43,756 nucleotides of DNA from a virus, in the IMG/VR virus record IMGVR_UViG_3300010430_000128, positions 1 to 43,756 of that record. One strand, given 5' to 3'. Below are positions 34,457 to 42,438 of this stretch, in pieces. The stretch's first letter is position 1; every line of letters starts with the position of its first letter. The position numbers were made by a program, and so were the translations under genes. The notes under the pieces are model-generated. The model searched no databases. It saw only the letters and a list, made by a program, of their open reading frames with translations, and was not told the origin of the DNA.

Positions 34457-35071
34457 ATGGCAACAACCACATACATGCGTAGTCGCTATAAAGAATTGCT
34501 TGCCAATATTCCTAAAGCCAGGGAAGAAAGTACTGCATGGTTTCGAGATGCAATGAAGACAGTCTCTGGGCATGAGTTGATGTCCCGGAACCGACCCAGG
34601 CTTCTCCCCCAGCGCCGCCTCTCCAGGAGGCTTATTGGACGCATGTTGATGTACTTTTATGAGCCCCTGCCAAAAAGCCAGCAGACAATGCCCTACTTCG
34701 ATACATTTCCTTTGGTTATTCCGATAAATATGTACGAAAAAGGATGGCTTGGGCTGAATTTACACTATATTTCCCCGCGCCTGCGCGTTGATCTATTGGA
34801 CAGTCTATATGAGCTATACAATAACAAACACCTGAATGAGAATGCTAAATTGAATATCAGCTATAATACACTACAGAAGTCCATGAAGATTCGTTTCTAC
34901 CAACCAACCATTCACAGATATGGCAATGCCTGATTGCGTTCCAGGATTTATGTTGTCGATCCCGAAGAATGGGATTTGACATTACTACTACCAACAGAAC
35001 GCTTCGTCGGCGCATCCAAATACAAAGTTTGGAATGATAGCCGTAGGCATCTCGGAATAGGGTCAATCTAA
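34457..35071 (+). CDS. Conserved T4-like assembly protein interrupted by in-frame UGA
   Basis: The frame begins at ATG 34457, meets UGA at 34931-34933 after 158 residues, then stays open for 45 more codons to TAA 35069-35071, whose last base is the A of the gp54 ATG. RLSRRLIGRMLMYFYEPLPK, PYFDTFPLVIPI, GWLGLNLHYISPRLR and the post-UGA parts RSRIYVVDPEEWDLTLLLP and YKVWNDSR together match one continuous family I remember from cyanophage-like T4 relatives next to gp4; I am not sure of its name and the DNA end protector gp2 is one possibility. A 158-residue product would lose the conserved C-terminus. I therefore annotate one 204-codon gene with UGA readthrough, or a point mutation, as alternatives. 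Confidence 0.75.
34923..34937 (+). other. In-frame UGA candidate recoding site 2
   Basis: The UGA at 34931-34933 sits in GGC-AAT-GCC-UGA-UUG-CGU. GCAAT (34923-34927) and ATTGC (34933-34937) can form a short stem of five pairs with most of the stop codon in the loop. As at site 1 the codon before UGA encodes alanine and the base after it is T. Confidence 0.55.
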
Positions 35072-35778
35072 TGGCAAAACGAGGATTTAATATAAGCCAA
35101 TTTAGAGCTGCGGTTGGCGAAGACGATATTCTGAGGTCTAATAGGTTCTTGATGGAGTTCACGATACCACAAGGTTTGTGGGGTGTGGGCGGTGGCATCA
35201 ACGCCGATAGAACAGCCAGGGTGAAAGATACGGTTCGTTATCTGGAATACTATTGTGAGGCCCTGAACACTCCAGGAATTAACCTGGAGACCACCGAGGC
35301 CAGGAAGTACACATATGGACCTATTCAGAAGCGACCTTATGTTACCAAGTTCAACGATCTGAATGTAACCTTCTTCGATGATGGAGAGTCCAAGAATTGG
35401 CAGTTTTTCTTGGATTGGATACACATGATCAATCTGTCTCCGCTGGCCCGCACAGATGAGGCTATCAGTGATGGTGAGGCGATCAATAATACCCTGGGTG
35501 GATCGCCCCACTATCCCTATGAACTCTCATATCGACGTTCGTACATCACAGACGCCCGTATCCTGATCTATGGTCTGGAATCCGGGCCTCCTCCGAACTT
35601 CGAAAAACCACCCTCCAGAATCATTTATGTGCGAGACCTATTCCCAATAGCTATCGCAGATCAAGCTCTCAATTGGACAGATGTGAATAGCCTATTGAGA
35701 ATGACAGTGAACTTTAGTTTCCTTGAATGGTATGACCTACCAAAAACAATTGGTGCCCAACAGTATTCAAAAGGATGA
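35071..35778 (+). CDS. 54: Baseplate tail tube initiator gp54-like
   Basis: 235 residues. The N-terminus FNISQFRAAVGEDDILRSNRFLMEFTIPQ (about 6-34) and the core KFNDLNVTFFDDGESKNWQFFLDWIHMINL (about 92-121), GSPHYPYELSYRRSYITDARILIYGLE and FPIAIADQALNWTDVNSLLRMTVNFSFLEWYDLP (about 190-223) carry the tail tube fold pattern shared by gp19 and gp54. As gp48 lies on the other side of the divergent promoter, gp54, which starts tube polymerisation on the hub, is the likely assignment; the tube protein gp19 itself is less likely since it normally lies beside gp18. Start overlaps the end of the previous extended frame (TAATG). Confidence 0.75.
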   Translation: MAKRGFNISQFRAAVGEDDILRSNRFLMEFTIPQGLWGVGGGINADRTARVKDTVRYLEYYCEALNTPGINLETTEARKYTYGPIQKRPYVTKFNDLNVTFFDDGESKNWQFFLDWIHMINLSPLARTDEAISDGEAINNTLGGSPHYPYELSYRRSYITDARILIYGLESGPPPNFEKPPSRIIYVRDLFPIAIADQALNWTDVNSLLRMTVNFSFLEWYDLPKTIGAQQYSKG

Positions 35779-35783
35779 TCTAG

Positions 35784-36485
35784 ATGCTACCTAAATTGAC
35801 ATTGCCTATGTTTAAAATGACCGTTCCTTCCAATAAGAAGGAAATTATGGTTAGACCTATGTTAGTAAAAGAGGAGAAGATTCTCCTGATGGCCAAAGAG
35901 GGAGAAGACTACGGAGACAAACTCATAGCGGTAAAGCAGGTCGTGAATAACTGCTGCCAGGATATTCACATTGATGAACTCACGCTATTTGATGTTGAGT
36001 ATCTATTCCTGAAGATTCGCGCCATGTCCGTTGATAATATGGTCAAGATTACCTTCCGCGATGATGACGATAACAAGGAGCGCGAGTTTGATATCGATCT
36101 CAATAAGGTTGAGGTGGACTTCTCAGAGGAGAAAGACAAGGTGATCATGATGGGGGAGACCAACGGCATTACACTGCGGTATCCGACATCCCAGCTCTAT
36201 GATCAGACCAAGAGTATTACAACAGAAGATGACTTCATGAATGCACTTGTTGTCAATTCAATGCTCAATTATTTCGATGGGGAAACAGTGTATGATTTTA
36301 CCAAAGAAACGCAAGAGGCAATGGAAAAGTTTGTTGAGGAGAATATTACATCAAACATCTATTACAAAATACGAGAATTTTTGGGGTCCGTACCAACTCT
36401 TAAACATGAGATCAAGTATAAAAACGATAATGGCGAAGACAAAACAATCGAACTGACATCGTTAAACGATTTTTTTATGTTTTGA
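35784..36485 (+). CDS. 26: Baseplate hub assembly protein gp26
   Basis: 233 residues. KLTLPMFKMTVPSNKKEIMVRPMLVKEEKILLMAKEG (about 4-40), then NCCQDIHIDELTLFDVEYLFLKIRAMSVDNMVKI (about 56-89) and GITLRYPTSQLYD (about 128-140) are the conserved core of the T4 baseplate family containing gp26. In T4 gp26 is a hub assembly factor; here it lies just before the tape-measure-like gene, the position of tail assembly chaperones in other phages. The end contains seven consecutive T (36470-36476) that in the zero frame read GAT-TTT-TTT, a -1 slippery heptamer, and the stop overlaps the next ATG (TGATG). Confidence 0.85.
   Translation: MLPKLTLPMFKMTVPSNKKEIMVRPMLVKEEKILLMAKEGEDYGDKLIAVKQVVNNCCQDIHIDELTLFDVEYLFLKIRAMSVDNMVKITFRDDDDNKEREFDIDLNKVEVDFSEEKDKVIMMGETNGITLRYPTSQLYDQTKSITTEDDFMNALVVNSMLNYFDGETVYDFTKETQEAMEKFVEENITSNIYYKIREFLGSVPTLKHEIKYKNDNGEDKTIELTSLNDFFMF
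36470..36476 (+). other. Candidate -1 ribosomal frameshift site U UUU UUU
   Basis: Seven T bases in the correct register (X XXY YYZ with all U) end two codons before the gp26 stop-proximal ATG. A -1 slip continues as Tyr-Val-Leu-Met into the 72-aa ORF, giving a fusion of about 306 residues (231 from gp26 and 75 downstream). The downstream ORF has no ribosome site of its own. Confidence 0.5.
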
Positions 36486-36703
36486 TGTCGCATAACAATC
36501 TACAGAATTACTACAAAACGATCTTTAATATGATGAAGTACCACCAGTTTGTGAGTAGCGACATCGAGAATATGATACCATTTGAAAGAGACCTATATCA
36601 AGATTTGATTTTGGCAGATATGGAGGCAGAGAAAGCCGCACAACAAAAACAACAAGGAGTAACTCATGCATTTACTCCAGACGGAGCAAGGTTAAAAGTT
36701 TAA
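36485..36703 (+). CDS. Small protein in -1 frame to gp26, putative chaperone extension
   Basis: 72 residues from the ATG overlapping the gp26 stop (TGATG). Helical, with NLQNYYKTIFNMMKYHQFVSSDIENMIPFERDLYQDLILADMEAEKAAQQKQQ. There is no Shine-Dalgarno before its ATG, so translation must come from coupling or from -1 frameshifting at 36470-36476. The position between a gp26-type chaperone and the tape-measure-like gene is that of the lambda T/Mu/P2-type chaperone extensions (and of T4 gp51). The role in tail assembly is inferred. Confidence 0.6.
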   Translation: MSHNNLQNYYKTIFNMMKYHQFVSSDIENMIPFERDLYQDLILADMEAEKAAQQKQQGVTHAFTPDGARLKV

Positions 36704-39700
36704 ATGGCGGGACCAACACCAAAGATCGGCACGCTGGCTAGTCTGTTTATGCCATCGGCCAGCAAGAATGCTGAACCAAAAAGTAGTCTGACTAGTACAA
36801 TTCGTAAAGTCACGACTCTGATGGATAACTATGCCAACCCAAATATGAAATATGGGTTGGGTAAAAGGTTAGTTGGTGCCGGTCTCTCGATGACAGAACA
36901 GACTGTTCTGCGCGGTACTGTTGGGCGTGCTATCCAATGGAAGGTACGTGGTGATAAGAAAGCCTTTGCGCGTATTATTGGTGGTAAGCTGGCATCTGCT
37001 ACAGTTGGTCGTATGGGTGCCATTGGTGAGGCATTCTCGACATGGGCCGCCATCAAGATGGACATCGTTGATAACCTCCCGGCTATCGAAGAGATCAACC
37101 AGATCAAAAAGAAGGCCAGGAAAAACGATGGTATGGTATCTAACCAAGACCTATTACTTGGCCTAGAAAAAACTGCAAAGAATCTCGATCAGCGTTTCGG
37201 TATTATGTTTGATGTAACACTTCGTCTCGGCGAAGATATGCATCGCATGGATGAACGCTCCAAACACATCGAGAAGATTTCCAAACAAAACATCCTGAAA
37301 GCCACTGAGGAAGTTTCCCAGCGCATGACTGATTTAACCAAACCGGTTATCGGTCGCCTGGATGAGGTATCAGACGAAATCCATAAAATTTCGTCATCCG
37401 TTGTTAAGCACGAATCTGAGATTGACAGATTGCGCCAGCGTATGAATATTATGATTGCACAGGGTGTTAGTGGTGGTGATGGTGGTTCTGGTGGACTTGG
37501 TGCTATGACAGCAACCGATTCCAAATTTGCCAAAGATATGCCAATGTGGATGAGAATGGTGCGCGGGGGTGTCAATGCCTCTGGTATTTCAGCCAGTCTG
37601 AACAAGTTTGGTATTGGTAAGATCATGAATAGGGTACCGGCAGGTATTACCATGATGAATAGCGCACTCGTTGGCGGCGGCGCAGGAATGGCCGGAGGAC
37701 TGGCCGGGGGTATGCTTGGTAAGAAAGGGCTATTAGCTATATTGGGTATGCTAGCTGCTGGTGGACTAGGAGCTAGTGCTGCAGGAGCATTCTTTGGTGC
37801 TGGCGGTGCCCAGGCTGCAGGAAGAAAAGGTGCGGGCGGAACGGCAAAAGCCGGGGCATTCGAGAGTTTGATTCCTCCCATAAACGATCCAAAGAAATTT
37901 CAAAAATGGAAAGAGAAACACCTAAAAGGAAATGAGACACTAAGAGATTATTATAGGAAAAAGGGTATTCCTATGGATTCGATGATTGGACCAAAAGGCG
38001 GTTCAGCAGGCAAGAATAAAGAAGCAGAATTTATGAAACCCTTCCTTGATATGTTTCCTGATGAATGGTTTGGAGAGCACTCTCCCAGACATAAAAAACC
38101 AAAGTCACCAGGGCGGCAAATGCCAGGGAAGAAAAATCGTACTTGGTCTGACTGGCTTCAGGAGAATACGCCCGAGAAAGGTGCTGATAAGAAATTCTTC
38201 CAGGATATGTACAAGTATCTATTTGAGGAAGAGAAAAAGAGAATAAAGGGTGGAGGCACATCTGGATTATCCAGACCGAGGTCAAGCCAAGTTGCTGAGA
38301 TGGGCCGTGTTGGCCACTCCACAGTGTTTGGTGCCGGTATCCCTCTAGCTGTTGAGGGCGGGCCTGCACTCGGTAGTGGTGCGTTCCGTGGCGGCGGTAT
38401 GGGTAGATTTGGTGGTATGGGGGGTTGGGGCGGTAGCGGCAGCGGAGGAGGAAGAAGTTTTCCAGGAGAAACCGGTGGTGGTGGAGCAGCAGACGATTTA
38501 GCCCAGAGGTGGGGCGGCTTACCGGGAGAAGGTGGTAAATCAGGTAAAGCATCTACATGGGGTAGTGATATTCCAACTGGTGGCAAAGGTCTGCAGGGTG
38601 GAGCCGGTATCCCCAAAAGGTTTAGTAATAATGCAAAAGTTATGGCTGCACTTAATCAAGTAGCCAAAAAACATGGAGTCGATCCTGCTGCTATTGCTCA
38701 AGTTATAAAAATGGAATCTGGGTGGGACCCAGGACAAAGAACTGGATCGTATCGCGGCTTGACCCAAATGGGTGCAGCTACATGGAAAGACCCCAGTGTT
38801 AAAAATGGTAGAATTGGTGGACTAACTTATAAAGAATATGTCAATGCTTCACCAGAAGATCAAATTAAAACTTATGGCGCATGGCTCGACCACTATCAAT
38901 TTGGTAAGAGGAATGCCAAAGTTGGATTGGATTTGAGTAAACTGAATCCAGCACAACAAGCAGCGATATTGCAAGCAAATCAATTTTCTCCTAATGGAAT
39001 GCAGTGGAGAAAGGCAGCTGCTGAAGGTAACTTTAATGTTCCTTCTAGCCCAATGATTCGGGGGAAACGCGCCAAACAAGCTAGCGCATTGGGTGATACT
39101 AGCATAGGGGATATGAGTAGATACTATGCAGGAAAACTTAAAAAATCTCCTGGTCGATATGCTGAAATGCCTCAATTACAAAAAGCGGCGGAAGCTGAAG
39201 GTAAATCTCGGCCTTTGGGTAGTCCTCGTCAACCCAAACAAACAGAAGGACCAAGTGGCTATACCTTCCCCCTATTGTCTTCTACAATGGCATATGCCAA
39301 TGCAGGAAGAACGTCTGGTTTCGGAACGGGACGTGATCGGTGGCATAGTGGTGTCGATCTATATCCAGTAGACCCAGAAACCAAAAAAGCCCGCATTGGA
39401 ACCGATGCTCCAGTTTTTATGCCTATGGATGGTCAAGTTACTAAGGTCTATAGAACCAGAAAAACTTATAAAAAGCATGGTAATCGTACCGGAAATATGA
39501 TTGAAGTGATGGATAAAAATGGAATTAAACATAGATTCCTACATTTGAGTCCAACACAAGGAATTAACCCACGAACAAAAAAACCTTGGAGAGCTGGTGA
39601 TAAAATTGCTCAGGGCGATCATTTAGCCTATGTTGGCGGCACAGGCACCATGTTTGGTGATAGAGCACAAGCGGTTGGTGAGAAAAAAGCATTAGCAGGG

Positions 39701-40714
39701 TTTGAAAAAGGTGGTTATGGGAATGTAACTCCGGCGCATCTTCATTATGAGATGAGATATAAAGGACAGAGAATTGATCCTCACAGATATTTCCCTGAAT
39801 ATGCTGGGCGATCACATGATAGAAGAGTAACTGCAAAGAAGAAATCGATAACCGGTTGGACTGCAGCCGATATGGCAAAAGTTCGCGAAAGTGCAGGACT
39901 TCCACCAGAGACAGCGGAAGAATTCCGCGAGGGGGCGGTTAAAGCCAGTAAACCACCAGCTAAGTTGGTCGGTATTGCCGAGTATGCTGGTTCGCGAAGA
40001 CCGACTGGTGTCGTTAAACCTGGAGGAGTTCCTAGACCTGCAGCTGTTCCGCGACCAGAGGCTGTCCCAATACCTGGGCAGGCAGTTACGCCAGAACAAG
40101 TCAAAGAGATTATTGATTCTTCCAAGCCCAAGCCATTTAAGCCTGTGGATGCCAAGGAATTAAAAGATGCTGTAACGCCTCTTGCGACAATGCAAAAAGA
40201 CGTAAAGGAAGTAAAGGGCGTACAGGCCGCGCAGGCCAAGCAAGAAGCAAAAGCCAAGGTAGTCGATGCAACCAAGCCTAAAGAAGTTAAGGTAGTTAAA
40301 AAGGTAGCAGCTGCTCCAGCCGCGAAGCCAGCAACAGCAAAACTTGCAGCGCCACCCAAAACCATCCAGGCCAAAACAAAACCAAAGATGGAAAATGTTG
40401 CCGGTCCCAAGGGTGGTATCATTAGCAGACCAGCCAAGAAAGCAGAAGACCTCAAACCCAAGGCACCAAAAGCGCCACCGGCTAAGAAGCCACCTCCAGG
40501 GGAGGCAGCCAAGGCACCACCTCCGGGCGGCGGAGATAGGTCACCGAGGATGAGTAATCCGCCAGGAGGCGGAGGCGATCCAGGTGGAGGCGGAGGAGGA
40601 GGCGATCCTGGCGGCGGTAAAGACCTTACCAATCCCGGCGGGTACCAACCAGAATCTGCAGAACCATCTCCTGGTGATAATGGATATGGTCAGTACATGC
40701 AGTGCTACATATGA
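36704..40714 (+). CDS. Tape-measure-like virion protein with SLT transglycosylase and M23 peptidase domains
   Basis: 1336 residues. About 30-250: alpha-helical region ending in a coiled coil; 326-370: Gly/Ala-rich hydrophobic stretch (GGMAGGLAGGMLGKKGLLA) able to cross a membrane; about 642-780: lytic transglycosylase domain with catalytic Glu in KMESGWDP (near 672) followed by GLTQM; about 870-1030: M23 peptidase with zinc motifs HSGVD (H-x3-D near 882) and HLHYE (H-x-H near 1012) plus HLS. The last 230 residues are Ala/Pro/Lys-rich then Gly/Asp-rich, ending QCYI. Position after the chaperones suggests it acts as tape measure and delivers wall-cutting enzymes during DNA injection, replacing the missing gp5 lysozyme. 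It could be a separate hub enzyme. Confidence 0.8.
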   Translation: MAGPTPKIGTLASLFMPSASKNAEPKSSLTSTIRKVTTLMDNYANPNMKYGLGKRLVGAGLSMTEQTVLRGTVGRAIQWKVRGDKKAFARIIGGKLASATVGRMGAIGEAFSTWAAIKMDIVDNLPAIEEINQIKKKARKNDGMVSNQDLLLGLEKTAKNLDQRFGIMFDVTLRLGEDMHRMDERSKHIEKISKQNILKATEEVSQRMTDLTKPVIGRLDEVSDEIHKISSSVVKHESEIDRLRQRMNIMIAQGVSGGDGGSGGLGAMTATDSKFAKDMPMWMRMVRGGVNASGISASLNKFGIGKIMNRVPAGITMMNSALVGGGAGMAGGLAGGMLGKKGLLAILGMLAAGGLGASAAGAFFGAGGAQAAGRKGAGGTAKAGAFESLIPPINDPKKFQKWKEKHLKGNETLRDYYRKKGIPMDSMIGPKGGSAGKNKEAEFMKPFLDMFPDEWFGEHSPRHKKPKSPGRQMPGKKNRTWSDWLQENTPEKGADKKFFQDMYKYLFEEEKKRIKGGGTSGLSRPRSSQVAEMGRVGHSTVFGAGIPLAVEGGPALGSGAFRGGGMGRFGGMGGWGGSGSGGGRSFPGETGGGGAADDLAQRWGGLPGEGGKSGKASTWGSDIPTGGKGLQGGAGIPKRFSNNAKVMAALNQVAKKHGVDPAAIAQVIKMESGWDPGQRTGSYRGLTQMGAATWKDPSVKNGRIGGLTYKEYVNASPEDQIKTYGAWLDHYQFGKRNAKVGLDLSKLNPAQQAAILQANQFSPNGMQWRKAAAEGNFNVPSSPMIRGKRAKQASALGDTSIGDMSRYYAGKLKKSPGRYAEMPQLQKAAEAEGKSRPLGSPRQPKQTEGPSGYTFPLLSSTMAYANAGRTSGFGTGRDRWHSGVDLYPVDPETKKARIGTDAPVFMPMDGQVTKVYRTRKTYKKHGNRTGNMIEVMDKNGIKHRFLHLSPTQGINPRTKKPWRAGDKIAQGDHLAYVGGTGTMFGDRAQAVGEKKALAGFEKGGYGNVTPAHLHYEMRYKGQRIDPHRYFPEYAGRSHDRRVTAKKKSITGWTAADMAKVRESAGLPPETAEEFREGAVKASKPPAKLVGIAEYAGSRRPTGVVKPGGVPRPAAVPRPEAVPIPGQAVTPEQVKEIIDSSKPKPFKPVDAKELKDAVTPLATMQKDVKEVKGVQAAQAKQEAKAKVVDATKPKEVKVVKKVAAAPAAKPATAKLAAPPKTIQAKTKPKMENVAGPKGGIISRPAKKAEDLKPKAPKAPPAKKPPPGEAAKAPPPGGGDRSPRMSNPPGGGGDPGGGGGGGDPGGGKDLTNPGGYQPESAEPSPGDNGYGQYMQCYI

Positions 40715-40739
40715 AAAAGGCCCGGATTTCTCCGGGCCT
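40714..40739 (-). terminator. Rho-independent terminator after gp32
   Basis: AGGCCCGGA-TTTC-TCCGGGCCT (40718-40739) is a nine-base-pair perfect GC-rich stem with a four-base loop. On the minus strand it is followed by TTTTT (40718-40714), the T-run expected for termination of gp32 transcription. The plus side lacks a T-run but the stem may block read-through from the tape-measure gene. Confidence 0.85.
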
Positions 40740-40747
40740 CCAAAACC

Positions 40748-41668
40748 TCAGTCTTTCAAATCATCAAAGAATGCATCGAAATCTGTGGTCTCGGTATCAT
40801 CGAGATCAAAGGCTGGGTCTGCGGGGGCGGTATCGACCTTAGCCGCGCTCTCGATCTGCTTTGGTTCATCCAACCTATCTAGCACTAGGTTTTCTTGAAC
40901 TTCCGTTGGCGGCCTTTCCGAAAATTCGCCATTGACGAGTTGGAGCCGCTTTTTAAGTTGCTCATAGTCCTTATAAAGAGAGGGATCGATGAATTCATCG
41001 AGGTCATACATCGATTCGTATACTTTCCGCAACCTGTCCTTATCACCCTCAAGTAGTGGACTGGGTTCATCAAATGTTGAGTGGTCATAATTGCGGAAGC
41101 CTCCTTCGCCTTTCTTAAATCTCAGACGGAAGTCAGCGCCCTTAATGAAATGAAACGGATCGACTTTTTTCACATCGCCAAATTCCGGGAATAACTTACC
41201 CATCAACATTTTGTAAATCTTCTGACCATAACGGAAGATTTTGACATGACCGTTATTCTCTTTATTACCAGGGTCGTTTATGACCAGGATATTAGAGTAG
41301 TAATAGACTTTTCGTTTCTGCTTACTGCCCAGGTCTTTATCGGATTGCTTACCACTATTCCAGAGCTGTGTATTGCGCTCGCAGATCGGGCAGGGTTGTC
41401 CCAGTGTGGTTGGGCAGTTCTCGATCAACCAGGAGCCGGTAGGCCCCTTGAAGGCATGTTGGAATGTCCTAACCCAGGGAATGCCTGTTGGCCCGTCCTT
41501 GTGGGGTAGGAACCGGATCACGGCAGAGCCATTACCGGCCTTGTCCGCTTCTGGATACCAGAGGCGTTCATCATCGTTTTTGAATTGTTTGGATGTTTGC
41601 TCTTTATATTTGGCCCGCATGGCCTCATATGCTTTTTCAGAGTCTTGAAGTAGTTTATCGAATGACAT
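40748..41668 (-). CDS. 32: Single-stranded DNA-binding protein gp32
   Basis: 306 residues (T4 gp32 301). The N-terminal basic helix region (KLLQDSEKAYEAMRAKYK) mediates self-cooperativity; RFLPHKDGP...WVRTFQHAF at about 52-73; a zinc site H71, C85, C93, C96 (SWLIENCPTTLG...CPICERN) follows the T4 pattern H/C-C-C-C; the C-terminal tail is acidic (DLDDTETTDFDAFFDDLKD) and binds replication partners. It coats ssDNA during replication, recombination and repair. A hairpin terminator follows immediately; gp59 and gp33 lie upstream, as in T4. Confidence 0.95.
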   Translation of the reverse strand: MSFDKLLQDSEKAYEAMRAKYKEQTSKQFKNDDERLWYPEADKAGNGSAVIRFLPHKDGPTGIPWVRTFQHAFKGPTGSWLIENCPTTLGQPCPICERNTQLWNSGKQSDKDLGSKQKRKVYYYSNILVINDPGNKENNGHVKIFRYGQKIYKMLMGKLFPEFGDVKKVDPFHFIKGADFRLRFKKGEGGFRNYDHSTFDEPSPLLEGDKDRLRKVYESMYDLDEFIDPSLYKDYEQLKKRLQLVNGEFSERPPTEVQENLVLDRLDEPKQIESAAKVDTAPADPAFDLDDTETTDFDAFFDDLKD

Positions 41669-42290
41669 TTAACGTATTCTCCGTATTTTCTATATTTACT
41701 GTATTGTTTGTATTTTTCCATTTGAGCACTAGCCGCCAGTGAGTGTCACTGTAGCCAATGAACCTATAGTATTTAGTGGCCTTTCTCTTCAATGTTTCAT
41801 AGATGATATCATCAAGGTATTGATCCCAGTAGCCCCAGGCTCGCGTCAAGACAGCTATGATTGAGAATGCTTCTGGAGATATTTCACCACTGAGGTGCAT
41901 CTTGATGAGCTGTGGATGTTCTCTATCAGAGATTTCGATGGCATCCCTGAATGTGCCCAGCTTAATCATAGCTTGTTTCAAGTTATATGTCAGACTTTCT
42001 CTGACCTTGCGAAATTGTTTATAGTTCTCCTCTGCATGATCATTGACGACTATATCCCCGATCCAGCCATCATCATATACGATGTTAGCCAGAAGCCAAT
42101 TGAACCAGTCTTTTTTGCGGGAGAGGGTGTAGAAGAATCCTTTATCATTCCGTTTCTGAAATGATACCCAGTTTGCTCTGATCCGTCCCTCTTCTTTGAA
42201 ATAGTCGTACCCACCAGAATTGCTGAAATGTGCTTTCAGCGCGACATAAGTCCTATAGACCTCTAATGCCTGCTCGTCTTCCTTCTTCAT
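41655..42290 (-). CDS. 59: Helicase loader gp59
   Basis: 211 residues (T4 gp59 217). VYRTYVALKAHFSNSGGYDYFKEEGRIRAN (about 11-40), FQKRNDKGFFYTLSRK (about 44-59), GEISPEAFSIIAVL (about 134-147) and YWDQYLDDIIYETLKRKATKYYRFIG are the all-helical two-domain gp59 pattern. gp59 loads the gp41 helicase at forks through gp32. The C-terminal end has a repeated NT-N/E-NT sequence (TNNTVNIENTENT) not needed for the family match. Start codon has AAGGA eight bases upstream and lies 38 bases inside the preceding gene; the stop overlaps gp32's start by 14 bases. Confidence 0.85.
   Translation of the reverse strand: MKKEDEQALEVYRTYVALKAHFSNSGGYDYFKEEGRIRANWVSFQKRNDKGFFYTLSRKKDWFNWLLANIVYDDGWIGDIVVNDHAEENYKQFRKVRESLTYNLKQAMIKLGTFRDAIEISDREHPQLIKMHLSGEISPEAFSIIAVLTRAWGYWDQYLDDIIYETLKRKATKYYRFIGYSDTHWRLVLKWKNTNNTVNIENTENTLNVIR
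41693..41698 (-). promoter_or_regulatory. Possible TAAATA promoter box before gp32
   Basis: On the minus strand AGTAAATATAG lies 25 bases upstream of the gp32 start, inside the end of gp59; GGAG follows it at the usual distance for a ribosome site. Weak support. Confidence 0.25.
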
Positions 42291-42438
42291 AGACTTCCTT
42301 TAGCACGCTAAAAATGTGGATTGTACCTAGCGATCCCTTTTCGATATAGATCGCCTTACTCATCAGAAATGCATCACGTCTATTCTTTTCAGTCAACATC
42401 TCCTCCTTAATGAGTTCCGACAATTCTTCATCCATCAT
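42253..42438 (-). CDS. Small hypothetical protein between gp33 and gp59
   Basis: 61 residues, acidic N-terminal helix (MDEELSELIKEEMLTEK) and a second helical part (GTIHIFSVLKEVYEEGRRA). Start overlaps the gp33 stop as ATGA, and its end overlaps gp59 by 38 bases, so it is coupled on both sides. No family recognised; the presence in the gp33-gp59-gp32 operon suggests a role in replication or transcription, which is inference. Confidence 0.6.
   Translation of the reverse strand: MMDEELSELIKEEMLTEKNRRDAFLMSKAIYIEKGSLGTIHIFSVLKEVYEEGRRAGIRGL

Noticed and set aside
37189-37881. 230-codon open frame on the minus strand
   Set aside because: Antisense of the coiled-coil and Gly/Ala-rich part of the tape-measure-like gene; no ribosome site and no recognisable protein features.
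39781-40632. 283-codon open frame on the minus strand inside the tape-measure-like gene
   Set aside because: It is the antisense of the Ala/Pro/Gly-rich C-terminus; its composition (Pro, Gly, Ala runs) is a by-product of that low-complexity region.
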